Source: Isoetes taiwanensis (lineage: Eukaryota > Streptophyta > Lycopodiopsida > Isoetales > Isoetaceae). From it: a DNA stretch of 64,000 nucleotides. This document shows positions 1 through 10,156 of this stretch, one piece after another. The notes below the pieces were generated by a model. It saw only the letters and a program-made list of their open reading frames with translations, was not told where the DNA came from and did no database searches. Every line of letters begins with the position of its first letter. The stretch's first letter is position 1. The stretch lies in contig JAJEKV010000086.1 of the NCBI GenBank assembly GCA_021234155.1, forward strand, positions 434,001 to 498,000. Reading direction: 5' to 3'. The translations under genes were made by a program, and so were the position numbers.

Positions 1-588
1 CAGGGCAAACTCATCCACCTTCTTCAACATAATGCGAATCTGGAGCAAAAAATTGCACTGTTGGAATACATATGGAATGTGGCTAAATAGGGAAACATGC
101 AGGGCAGCACAAGTGATGTATGCAAGAATAGAGCAAGAGCTTGTGGAAACAATTGGCTATGCGATCTATCACTGTTTTAAGATGAAGGCAGTGAGCAGGG
201 GAACCCATAGCATACCTAAGTTAGTATGTTCAAAGGGAAGCCAAGATTATGCATCTAACATAAGTGTGGACATGGCCACTATGACTGTTACAGCAGACAT
301 TGGTGTGTCACTAAGAGACATGGTTGACACCATACATGATCTTGAGGTCGAAGTGACTGAAAATGAGAATAATCAGCATTTGAACTTGCTACGTTGCCTA
401 TCATGCATATTACTTGTTATAGAAGCTTGTAATATCATACAAGCTAGTATTGTTTTGTTTTTCGAGATACCAACTTGTGGCTCTGTCTTATTATATAATA
501 TATGCATCCTGATTCTGAAAATTTGCTTTTTGACATGTAGCTTACAGGAAATTGTAGGTAAGATTTTTGTTTGTAAGAAACTTGCTGG
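1..588. other. no recognisable gene
   Basis: One open frame on the plus strand (32-592, about 186 codons) crosses this stretch, but its translation shows no family I recognise and no repeated or catalytic motif. It lies just upstream of a decayed Ty3/gypsy pol and may be part of that element or unrelated filler. Confidence 0.4.
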
Positions 589-660
589 TTGATTTTAAAT
601 ATAAAGGAAATTGTAGGCAACATTTACTTGCTAGCAGGTTCCCCAAAAAAGCATAGGAAA

Positions 661-1200
661 ATTTCCTTTAGTCAGTTAAAAATTTTCCGGACCAAGATAA
701 AGAATCGGTTTCCTATACCAAGGGCGGATGATTTGTTTGATCAACTCCAAGGTGCTACAGTTTTTAGCCGTCTTGATCTTAAGTCAGGGTATTGGCAACT
801 TAAGGTTGCGCCTGAAGATGTTCATAAGACTGCGTTTAGGACAACCTTTGGACATTATGAGTTATTGGTCATGCCATTTGGACTTACAAAAGTGCCAGCT
901 TCTTTTGCGAGGCTAATGGGGCGAATATTTGAAGATGTGCATGGCGTTTATGTTGTCGTGTTCTTTGATGACATAATAGTTTTTAGTGAGTCAGAGGAAG
1001 ACCATTACTTGCATTTGCGGGAAGTTTTCCGTCGGTTAAGGGATGAGTCTATTACTCTTAATCCTAAGAAAAGTATCTTTTTCCAATCGGAAATTGAATA
1101 TTTGGGTCATATTGTTTGCGCTGAGGGTCTTAAAGTTGATCCCAGTAAGGTACAAGCAATTGTGGATTGGCCAGTACATAAGAGCAGGAATTTTGTGTAA
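661..1200 (+). pseudogene. Ty3/gypsy reverse transcriptase fragment
   Basis: The frame carries recognisable reverse transcriptase blocks: FPIPRADDLFDQL, FSRLDLKSGYWQL, KTAFRTTFGHYE, VMPFGLTKVPASF and the catalytic block written here FFDDIIVF, where most relatives have Y/F-x-DD. It continues to YLGHIV and then stops at about 1200 soon after the thumb. The next in-frame text is already RNase H, so about 100 residues of linker have been lost by deletion. RNA-dependent DNA synthesis would have been its role; the fragment cannot act alone. Confidence 0.85.
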
Positions 1201-1545
1201 TTCCTTAGGCACTGGTATTGGGGATGCTTTATTGAAAGATGGTCGTGTGTGCGCTCATAAATCTAAGAAGCTCAGCCCAGCTGAATAGAATTATCCAACA
1301 CATGATTTGGAAATGCTTCCAATCATGTATGCTTCGAAATTATGGATTGCCTTTTGGGTAAGAAATTTCTCCTCAACATAAACATCAAAGTGTTAAGTAC
1401 TTTATGTTGCAGCCTTAGCTAAACAATGGGCAAAAATGGTGGATGCAATCACTGCAAGAGTATGATTTTACTATGATGTAGGAGCCTGGCAAGGATAACG
1501 TAATTGCAGATGCATTATCTCGAGGGTCATATTGTGCTGCCATGA
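1190..1545 (+). pseudogene. Ty3/gypsy RNase H fragment
   Basis: Three short matches in different frames mark the RNase H domain: KSKKLSPAE followed by a stop where relatives have SPAEKNYPTHDLEML, then WWMQSLQEYDFTMM, then the block KDNVIADALSR that closes Ty3/gypsy RNase H. At least two frameshifts and two stops separate them. Confidence 0.7.
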
Positions 1546-1689
1546 GTGTTGCTATTAATCAGTGGGGCAACAATTTAAGGCAGTTGATCCAAGAAGATCC
1601 TCATTATCGACCTATAATAGCAGCACTAGAGCGGGGTGTAAGCAAGGATCATTATAAGTTGGAAGGATCTAAGTTGTTTTATGAAAAAT

Positions 1690-2720
1690 CGATTGCGCAT
1701 ACTTGATACTGCAGAGCTTAAGCAGCAAATTCTGAAGGAAGCACATGACAGTGTAGTATCAAGTCATCTAGGAAACTCTTTGTGAGGTTCGCAACTAGTT
1801 CTTTTGGCCTGGCAAGAAAAAAGAAAATATTAAATTATATAGCCAGATGTCTACTATGTTAGAAGGTGGAAGCTTATCACCAGAAGATTGTCGATGAATT
1901 GCATCCTTTGGATATTCTTGATGTAAAATGGGAAAGTATCTGTATCGATTTATTGTGGGCTTGACCTAGACTCGAGCAAGATACGATTCCATTTATGTAG
2001 TAATAGATCGTCTCACTAAGTAAGCCCATTTTATGCCAACCAAAACCATGGCTACTGTAGCAGATATTGCCAAGATTTTCATCAAAGCCCGAGGGATTCA
2101 CCTACGTGTATATTGGATATGCCATCTGCGAAGATGGGATCAGGTAAAAACCCCTTATTTACCACTGTTTAACAAAAAACTCTCTTTCCATATATCCCAT
2201 CAATTTCTCTGCATGTATACCCCATAAAATATTTTTACATATTCAAGATGAGAAACTAGTAAACTTTTGCATGTATTCTCTACCTATAGTCAACTTTTTT
2301 TACATATTTTTGTACATTCTCATAACCCACAGTGTATTTTTTATGAACTAAACCTATACTTGCATTTTTTTTTGGCATATATATATACTCAAATGCTAAT
2401 AAAAAATCCCTCAAAGTATTTGTTGATGTTATTTACGCCCTATAAATGTGAACCCCAGTGCATCAAAGATGTATATCGTCTGCATGGAATGCCAAAGTCA
2501 TCGTGTCTGATAGAGATTCACGCTCTGTTGTTGAGTTTTGACAAGCCTTGTTCCAAGGTATTGGAGCCCAGTTGCTGATGAACACAATATATCATGCTCA
2601 GATGGATGGCCAGGTGGAAAGGGTTAATTAGGTTGTGGCTCTGATGTATGGAACATCCACACTCTTGGGAGACCCTGTTACTTACTAGAGTTTGCTTACA
2701 ACAACACATATCAGGACTCC
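1690..2720 (+). pseudogene. Ty3/gypsy integrase core fragment, split by an insertion
   Basis: Broken matches to the DDE integrase core run through this part: a WESICIDLLWA-like stretch near 1930, MPTKTMATVADIAKIF at 2033, then after an insertion RLHGMPK at about 2478, a degenerate SDRDSR block, and HAQMDGQVERVN at about 2594-2629. The chain is cut between ATCAAAG at 2087 and the same bases at 2468 by the element described separately. Stops and frameshifts make it non-coding. Confidence 0.75.
2088..2460. mobile_element. hAT-like non-autonomous insertion with 8-bp target duplication
   Basis: The integrase reading is interrupted exactly between two copies of catcaaag (2080-2087 and 2461-2468). 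The inserted 373 bp is very AT-rich and codes for nothing recognisable. Its ends form an imperfect inverted repeat: the left end contains GGGATTCAC and the reverse complement of the right end contains GGGGTTCAC, about ten of fourteen positions matching. An 8-bp duplication with short imperfect ends fits the hAT superfamily. Calling it hAT is inference. Confidence 0.6.
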
Positions 2721-2887
2721 ATAAACATGAGCGCGTTTGAGGCGGTATCTTATATTATAATGTTATAGCGTAAGTATGTATGGACCATGCCCTAATCTAG
2801 ACGGCTATGATCATCAAGTTGCATCTGAGGGCCGAGATTTATCACATGACTTCCCACCATCGTGATTGGTTATGTTATGATCTCTTA

Positions 2888-4526
2888 AGAGGAAAGGGAA
2901 AAAGGGGGATGAAAGGGAAAAAGTGAAGGGCAAAAAGCCAAGAAGAAAATAGAAAGAGAGAAACGGGAAAAGTAGGGAAAAGGGGCATGAAAAAAAAGAG
3001 AATATGGAAAGGGTGAGGAAAGTGAAAAATGACATGGAAAAAGAAAAAGAGAAAGGGAAAAGAAAGGGGCAATGGAGGAAAGGGAGGGGGAAAAGGGCAA
3101 CCGAAAAAGGGAAAGGATGGGAAAATTAGAAAAATGGAAGGAAAAAAGAGGAAGAGGAAAATAATGGAGAGAAGGGAAAAGAAAAAAGACATGGGAAAAG
3201 AGAAAAAGAAAGAAAAAAGAAAAAGAGAACAGAAAGGGGAAAGGCGGAAAGGGGCAAGGAAAAAGGGCACGAAGAAAAGGGGAAGAGGGTGGAGAAAGTA
3301 AAAAGGGGAAGAGGTGGGGTAAAAAAACATGGAAAAAGGAAATGGAAATGGAAAGAGAAAAAAAAAGGAAGGGGGAATGGAAAGGGAAAAAAGGCAGGGA
3401 TAAGGGGAAAAAAGGGGTAAGTGTGTAAGAAAAAAGAAAAGGGGAAAAGGGAAAGGATGGGAAAATAAGGAAAAGGGAAGGAAAAAAGAGGAAGAGGAAA
3501 ACGATGGAGAGAAGGAAAGGGAAAAATGACATGGGAAAAATGAAAGGGAAAGGAAAAAGAAAAAGGGAGGCAGAAAGGGAGAAGGCAGAAAGAGGGAAGG
3601 AAAAAGGATATGAAGAAAAGGGGAAAGGGAAATGGGCAAAGGGAAGGGAAAAAAAGCATGGGAAAAAGGGAAAGAGGGAAAGGGTGAGGAATGACGAAGA
3701 AGAAGGGAAAAACATCATGGGAAAGGCGAAAAAGAAAAACGGAGGGGGAATGGGCACGGGGAAAAGAAGAGGATGGGGCAAGGTGAAAAAGGGGCACATG
3801 AAAAAAGTGGGAAAAAAGGAAAGGGAAAAAAACATAGGAAAAGGAAAAGGAAAGAAAGAAGGAAAAGGATGGGGGAAAGGAAAGGAAAAAAGGGCACGGG
3901 AAAAAAGAGACGGGTGTGGAAAGGATGAAAAGAAAAGGAAAAAGAAAAAGAAAAGGAAGGTGAAAAGGGAAGGGAAAAAGGGCACGAGGAAAAGGGAAGC
4001 GGTAAATAGAAAAGGGAAAGAGGAAAAGGGGATGGAAAAAAGGGAAATATGGGAAGGGTGAGGAAAGGAAAAAAAGGAAGGGAAAAGGAGCATAGAAAAA
4101 GGGAAAAGGAAAAACAAAAAGGAGGGGGGATGGGCACGAGGAAAAGGGAAAGAAGGTGGAGAAAGGAAAAAGGGGAAGAGGGTGGGTAAAAAGACATGGG
4201 AAAAGGGAAAGAGAAAGGGAAAGGAAAAAAAGGCAGGGGTAAGTGGAATGTCAATGGAAAGGATGAAAAGAGAAGGAAAAAAAGTCCCTCAGAAAAAAGG
4301 GAAAGGAACAAAGGAGCAGGGAAGTGAAAGGGAAAAGAAGGAGAGGGGAAAGGCGAGTCTAAAAAGGGCAAAAGGAAAGAGGAAAAAAGAAAATGTGTAA
4401 GGACAATGAGGAAAAAAAAAGGGGGAAAAGGTAAGTGTGTAAGAAAATGAGAAAAAATGAAAAGAAAAAAAAACAAAGGAAAGAGCAAAAGGCAAAAGAA
4501 AGGGAAAACGGTGTTGAATACATAAA
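2888..4526. repeat. 1.6-kb polypurine (G/A) tract with internal repeats
   Basis: Almost every base from about 2888 to 4506 on the plus strand is A or G, with only scattered T and C. Runs such as GGGAAAAGG, GACATGGGAAAA and GGGCACGAGGAAAAGGG recur. A block of about 100 bp beginning GAAAGGATGGGAAAA at 3111 returns at 3451, a period near 340 bp, and GTAAGTGTGTAAGAAAA occurs near 3416 and again near 4431. The very long Phe/Pro/Ser/Leu-rich frames on the minus strand and Lys/Gly/Glu-rich frames on the plus strand are artefacts of this composition. The tract sits inside the gypsy relic and is flanked by atctctta at 2880-2887 and 4527-4534. Confidence 0.9.
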
Positions 4527-4682
4527 ATCTCTTACAGCCCAGAAATGTTGGGCTTGGTTTCTATTACTTTAGATTTGTGAAAAGGAGTATGAGCTGAAGA
4601 GATTTCTGTCCACACAGGTTTCCAACTTATGCCCAGCAACACTGGGCACCATTACTAGTAGGGATAAGAATGCAGATACTCG

Positions 4683-5018
4683 TTGAGTTGGTGTAGTCCA
4701 CAGGGTAAAGTAAATCTGGTCCAGACCATGGAAAAAAATAATGCAACGCAGCTCAAAATTATTAAGCATAATATTGCCACAGCACAAAATGGGAAAAAGC
4801 AGTATGCAGATAAGAGAAGACAGCCCCTAAAGTTCCAAAAGGATGATATGGTCTTCCTTAAGATTAATTCTAAGTATGGTACCTTGAAAGCTAGAAAACT
4901 AGCACCTAGGTATATAGGACATTTCAAGATTTTCAGCCTTTTTGCTGAGAGTTTAAACTTGTTAATCCTAATTTTTTATATGAATAACAAAGTCAATCTC
5001 ATGCTCAAATTAATTTAA
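4683..5018 (+). pseudogene. Ty3/gypsy integrase C-terminal region
   Basis: The frame contains NATQLKIIKHNIATAQNGKK, then QYADKRRQPLKFQKDDMVFL and RKLAPRYIGHFKI, which match the post-core linker and the GPY/F-type end of Ty3/gypsy integrases (YADKRR, G-D-x-V-x-L, L-x-P-R-Y-I-G-P-F). It follows the purine tract and completes the order expected for one element. The open frame ends without any chromodomain that I can see. Confidence 0.75.
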
Positions 5019-5502
5019 GAAGGTTGAGATGTATTATGAGAGCCATCCAGAACTTATGAGATTGGTGGAAAAAATTTCTCGTTTTTCCTGTTCTTACTGC
5101 CTGATTGTAGAATGGTATAGTGGTCTTAGCTGCAGAGAGAACACAAATCCTCCACAATCAAACCAAATGTCAACTTTCAGAGAACAAATATATAATGCAG
5201 AAGCTTATATTCATTTTTAGAAGAAAAAAAAAAGGTAAGATTTCTCATATCAGTGAAGGAATTCTTGTTGATCTAATCGGGCACACCAATTAGGCATTTT
5301 TATCAAAGTGAAAAAGGTGGAAGACATAATTGAGAGAATTTCCCTTCAACTTGTGAATCTGGATTTGATTCTTATCTAGAAAAAAATATAAAGGAATCAA
5401 AACTTAAAGGTTCATCTTAAGGCATCAGAACTCCAAATTAAAGTTCATAAACTCATTGAAATTAATGACCATATTCAAATGCAAAATATCCAACTAAAAG
5501 AA
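5019..5502. other. AT-rich stretch, nothing recognised
   Basis: No frame longer than about 60 codons and no repeat shared with the rest of the window was seen. It separates the gypsy relic from the LINE debris. Confidence 0.4.
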
Positions 5503-5880
5503 GAATAGAATAGAATAGAATAGTTTTTTTATCGTCCACTGAGACCAATCGGCCTATGGGACCCAGAAGGAGCGCAGCAAACTTATTACTGTCCGGGTTA
5601 AAAAACCCCCGCCCCGAAGGGTTTTCGAGGGAAAAACCGTGGCAGTAATAAGAATGCTGTCAAACTGTACAAGTATACATCATCATGAAATAAATGTGTA
5701 TGTACATGTCAAGTGCGTGCCCGAGGACATAGCTGATCTCGCATGTCCATGACCTCCTGAAGGTATGATCCTAGCATCCGTACGGATGCCGTGCTCAATG
5801 TCACATGTAGCGGCTGGCCAGGCCTGACCAACTCAGCATAGCGCGTCCGGATTTGATCATATGCTGGGCTTAGAGCATTG
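5503..5880 (-). mobile_element. 3' tail of the short-tailed LINE family (copy 1, minus)
   Basis: Read on the minus strand this matches the 3' end of the LINE family seen at 41.4-41.8 kb (shared phrases around CCGAGGACATAG and CTCAGCATAGC on the plus strand) and at 39.6-39.7 kb (TTATTACTG followed by TCTCGAAAACCCTT). It ends on the plus strand at 5503-5523 in four units of GAATA, so the element's own 3' tail is (TATTC)n rather than poly(A). Such microsatellite tails are known in RTE/I/Jockey-type LINEs. No coding part remains in this copy. Confidence 0.65.
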
Positions 5881-7960
5881 TATCAAAACAGCACTGAAGA
5901 AATTGCTAATCCTTGGCAAAGCATGAGGCAGTTGAAACATCAGGCTACACTGGCAGAGGAGAAACACGAATCGTCCATGGTGGAAGAGCCGGGAGATCAC
6001 TTTTGCATGTGCAAGTGGGCAATTGCAACTTGGAAAAGCTGTTGCCTTTCAATTTCAAGCAATATAGAAGCTCCAGAAATTTGCAGACAAAACGAAGCAA
6101 GAGAATATCACTCTACACAAGAGAATATCATCCTACAAGGTGACATTACAGCTGGTGCAAACAGATTTTCCAATTCTCTAAACTACAACCATACACGCTT
6201 TATGAATACCATTCTCACAAAGAACATCACTCTACAAGAGTGGGGGCAATACCTGTAGCAGTTGTATGACCCTCAGGGAGCACAAGCAGCGCTACCCCCA
6301 CAACAGGGACTGGTGCTAGAAATCACAGAGATAGACGTAGACCAAGGCTTATAGAATCTAACCAATGGAAAAGCGCCAGACCTGGATGGTATACAGGAGG
6401 CAGAGTTGCTCAAGTGGGCGGGACCATCCATAGTACTGGTGTTGACTGCCATGTTCAATAAGATGCTACAAGATGCCCCCCCCCCAGTGGACTGCTAGCC
6501 GAATTGTTCCCATATACAACGAAGATGACCCACACTGCCCAACCAATTACCGCCGAACAATAATGGTCAGTTCGGTGTTTGCAAAATTGCTTCGAAAATC
6601 TCAAGCAATAGTTGACGATCTGGGCAGAAGCAGCAGACATGCGGGCCCTTACACAGGCGGGGTTCAGGATGCGGCACTCAACCATTGATCACATCTTCAC
6701 ACTGCCGATTCTGGTTGAAGACAGAGGGAACCGATGCTAGGACCTATATTGCTGCTTTGTGGACTTCGCCAAGGCTTTTGACACGATGCCTCGGGAAAAG
6801 TTGTGGGCAAGGTTGCAAGAGCTAGGGGTCCCTCCAAATCTGCAGAATGTAGTGTAAAGGCTGTAAAAGACATGCTCAGGATATTTGCAGCCGACAAACC
6901 AGGTATTCGATAATAGCATCTCTCTCCTACATTATTTGGACTGTACATTGATTGGAGAATAGGCTTGCTGAAAATGAGGGCAATGAAGCTCACCTCCTGC
7001 ACCATTACTAGGCAGCTAATATATGCTGATGATGTGGACCTCCTAGCTTATATCCCCCGGACATGCAGCGCCATCTCAACGCCTTGGACACATTTTGCCA
7101 AGCGACTGACATGTGCGTCAACCTGGCTAAGACTAAGGTGGTCTTTATATCATCCTCATGTCAGCCAAGGGCCCCATCCTTTAGTTACCAGAGGCAAAAC
7201 GTAGAAATGGCATTCACCTACAAGTATTTGGGAGTGGAGTTCCCCTCTAATATGCAATGGGATGCTTCCATCCATCTACAAGCAACATCAGGCTGGAAGG
7301 CACTATAGACGATGCAAAACAACAGTCATAGATTGGAGTTATACAACTAGGCCTATCAGTCGTACCTATTTAGGGTCTTGGTGGAGCCATAATTTTTATA
7401 GGGGGTCGAGATCTGGGGCCCCGTGGTGTCCCTTGCTACTTGGAGGCTGGAATGACTTCGAGCAGGTACAAAAAGCCTCCTTGGCTCGGGCATTGGGTGT
7501 GAAGTCCACAGTCCCGTATCAGATCCTGTCCCTTGATCGACATATCGTCTACTTTCAAAAGGTGTTAACTACGGATGATGCTAGTCTCTCCCTAGCCTGG
7601 CTTATACTGTGGCAATGGAGCCACAACGCTTCAAGCCCTGTTGGAAGGAAAAGCGAGCTCAGTAGCTCGTGAGATGGAATGTGCAGGAACACAGGCGCAT
7701 ACAGGTACAAACAGAGGCAAATCACCAAAGCGTGAGGTAATATCTTGATGTTTGCTTCCTCAGCAATCTCTAGGATGCCAGTTCTCTTAAATTGGTCAAG
7801 ATAGCACATTATTAGCACCATATAAAGCCCATATTAGAATGGGGCCTACAACGCTACCTACACTTTACCACTAGCTGCCTCCTTTAACTGCAACCGAATG
7901 CCGACATGCCTGCAACTTCATTGTCCAGAAACTGCATGCAGAGTTAAATTTCCTGGGAAG
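5880..7960 (+). mobile_element. decayed LINE reverse transcriptase (copy 2, plus)
   Basis: Scattered frames spell a non-LTR reverse transcriptase: NGKAPDLDGIQEAELLKW near 6370, YIA-FVDFAKAFDTMPR-like text near 6745 in more than one frame, the catalytic block LIYADDVDLLAY at 7016-7051, then NLAKTKVVF and YKYLGVEF near 7120-7235. The following frame (7262-7672) is collinear with the minus-strand frame at 41.99-42.36 kb (shared RVPYQ/TVPYQ, LDRHI-YFQKV). There are many stops and at least one deletion between palm blocks. The 5' limit and exact 3' end are uncertain. Confidence 0.75.
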
Positions 7961-8539
7961 TAGGTGCTAGAAAGTGCTTGGAGGGGCGAAAGGTTCCCTA
8001 ACGTACTCTCATGCAGATAATGTCAACCAAGCTAACGCTCTCAATCTGGTCCATTGATTTGACACATCCAACAGTCCATATATTCTATCAACCCACCTTC
8101 TAAGGGTTTGGGAAACCCAAAAAAGGACACGTGGAGACCGACCTCGTAAGGGTTTGGGCAAAAAAAAGGACATACGCTTAAAAAAAAAAAAAAAAAAAAA
8201 AACTAGCAAAAGGCACACCAGAAGACTTTGGCAAGGTCAAGCTTTATTTTGCAAGGTCAAGCTACCATTATTTGATCATTCAGAAAGGCGAGATTGAGAA
8301 AGGGAATTAATATATGTAAACAAAAAAGCCGGCACATACTTCATCTAGTTTTTAATTTTGCCATGGCAGAGAAGCCCTAGAGTGTAAGAATGTTTGTAGT
8401 TGCTGCTCACAATGGAGACTGTGGAGTGTCTCCAGAGAGTGGACTAACTTAATAGAGAAGGGCTTCGCAAAATAGAGTATCTATCACGGGCTCTACCATA
8501 GCAAGAAGAACAGGCAATGGTCAAATTACGGGGAGATTA
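7961..8539. other. non-coding stretch with an A-run and a shared junction
   Basis: No gene seen. Two short direct repeats of the type TAAGGGTTTGGG occur about 46 bp apart (near 8100 and 8146). A run of about 22 A ends near 8202 and is followed by CTAGCAAAAGGCACACCAG, which recurs in reverse at 38.8 kb. Confidence 0.5.
8197..8236 (+). repeat. poly(A)-linked 40-bp repeat, copy A
   Basis: The A-run is followed by CTAGCAAAAGGCACACCAG and then AAG-CTTTGGCAAGGT. The same order, including the A-run and about 40 bases with two or three differences, occurs on the minus strand at 38778-38820. It looks like the end or the target of a poly(A) element. Confidence 0.6.
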
Positions 8540-8544
8540 TCTCG

Positions 8545-8660
8545 AACAGCCAGTTTAGGCTAGTCACCAAGCATATCCCCTGGTATATACTAGTATATAC
8601 TTGCTATATGCCCTTTACCCACGTAAGTGAGGGTTTGTTTACCCTTATTATGGGCAACTC
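8545..8660 (+). repeat. GGGCAACCC dispersed repeat, copy 1 (divergent)
   Basis: Shares the ordered blocks of the family: a GCATAT start, GGTATATACTAGTATATACT, GCCCTTTACCCACGTA, GAGGGTTTG and a GGGCAACTC end. It lies about 80 bp upstream of a second copy in the same orientation. Confidence 0.6.
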
Positions 8661-8714
8661 AAACAAGGTGCTGCGCACGGAGGGTTGCCCTCCGTGACCC
8701 GAGAGTGAAATGGC

Positions 8715-8823
8715 TTAAATCACACTTCAAAGTCATGTTTTTGAGCATATACTGACATATACTTGGAATACGCCACAAACCCACATGGATGAGGGTTTTT
8801 CCCTTAAGGGCAACCCAAAAAAC
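8715..8823 (+). repeat. GGGCAACCC dispersed repeat, copy 2
   Basis: Ordered blocks: GGCTTAAAT, GCATATACTGACATATACTT, CCCACATGGATGAGGG, CCCTTAAGGGCAACCC. It matches copies at 12.1, 28.9 and 45.5 kb. Confidence 0.7.
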
Positions 8824-10156
8824 TGGACTCAAACATATCAGTGGAATGCTATTTCCATGCCCAATTCATAATTCATAAGGCAAGGCATTTAGATACGCTA
8901 ATAACTCACAAATTGAATGTTGCAAATAGGAAAAAGAAACACAATCCATTGATTCCATTCAAACCTTGAACATATCGAAAGACGAGAAGCACAAAATAAT
9001 TCAATGTCCACAAAAAAATGGCAGAGCACGATTCCTCCACTTACCTTTACATGTACACTACATGCGCTGAGATAATTCTGTTCCTATTCGGGCCCTTTGT
9101 AATTTTCTTCCTTCTGCTGTGTTGCTGGGCTTCAAAGAGGGTAAATAATAAGCCAAGAATTTAAAGCTCTGTAAAGAGTGATCATCTATGTAAAAATGTA
9201 CTTTTTGGTGATTTTTAAAATGCGAAGGACTATTTAGGAAAATACTTAAGAATTAAAAGGCATTTTTGAAATTTCGAAAATGCGAAGGGCATGTTGCAAA
9301 TTATGTCAACAATTAAAGTTATTTTGGCAAATTTCTCTTAATAGAATTGATATGAACTACATATATCTTAAAGAGGTCAAATAAGAACTTGATTCTGAAT
9401 TTTTGTGTCAAATGTGAACTTAAAGCATTTAAAAAGCTTCGAAAATGAAATTTCTTAAATTTTAAAGTGGGACATGCCAAATTAGCTGCATCTCACTTAA
9501 TAACGTGTCGAGTAGTATGCAAATTAAGCTGTTCTGTGCTATTACCCTAGCTGCTTGGGAATCTGGTCATCTGGAGTTTTCTTGGAGCTCGTAGAGCACA
9601 AAGTCATGTCTACTTTCATCGATTTCGTAGAGTTAAGCTTTCACGGCATACCTCACATAGCTCAAACACAAACTGGTTAGAAGCAGTATAAATGTGCAAG
9701 CTCAGTCCACCGTTAAGAAATCACCCCATAGGCTAAAGTTGAGTTTGCAAGGTTGCAAAATCATGTCTATATATTTAACCACATTCTGCACAAAATGTTT
9801 TTGAGCTCTAGTGCACATCTCACAAGCAATGTGTAGCTCTGCATTATGGTTTTCCCAAACCGGGCTTATGCACTTTGTATTGAACAATGGATTCAAGGAA
9901 CTTCATTCCCTCTTCTTCAGGAATGTTGATGACACAAAGTAACAGGGCAAAACATGAATTCAAGTCACTTCTTTATTTGAGTAATTTCTTTGTGAATCGG
10001 GCTCGAGGCAAAGATAAGTTGTTTACAATGGTTCTAGTTGCCGAAAATGATCAGCGGCATAGCGAAGATCAAATCGAATGTGACACTTTTCCAATGTTGT
10101 GAATAACCATTGCCATGACTTCCGATCGATTAGCATCGTTAGCCAACGACTTCGGT
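8824..10156. other. AT-rich intergenic stretch
   Basis: No frame with a recognisable product and no repeat shared with the rest of the window. The short open frames here (for example 9702-9896 minus and 9887-10102 plus) look random. Confidence 0.45.

Larger units (their letters stand above)
640..5018 (+). mobile_element. decayed Ty3/gypsy LTR retrotransposon pol, twice interrupted
   Basis: Pieces of a Ty3/gypsy polyprotein follow in the order reverse transcriptase, RNase H, integrase, integrase C-terminus, which is the Ty3/gypsy order. The reverse transcriptase piece (about 661-1185) is the longest clean part. RNase H (about 1190-1540) and the integrase core (about 1690-2720) are readable only across several frames with stops. 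The chain is broken by a 373-bp insertion at 2088-2460 and by the purine tract at 2888-4526; the integrase C-terminus resumes at about 4690. No gag, protease, primer-binding site or LTR was found around it. It is a dead relic. Confidence 0.85.

Noticed and set aside
32-592. 186-codon plus frame at the window start
   Set aside because: No recognisable domain, no supporting splice or repeat evidence; treated as unannotated sequence.
2814-4495. Long minus-strand frames (up to 410 codons) rich in Phe, Pro, Ser and Leu, and plus-strand Lys/Glu/Gly-rich frames
   Set aside because: They all lie in the polypurine tract, where stop codons are rare by composition; there is no domain, start context or codon pattern of a gene.
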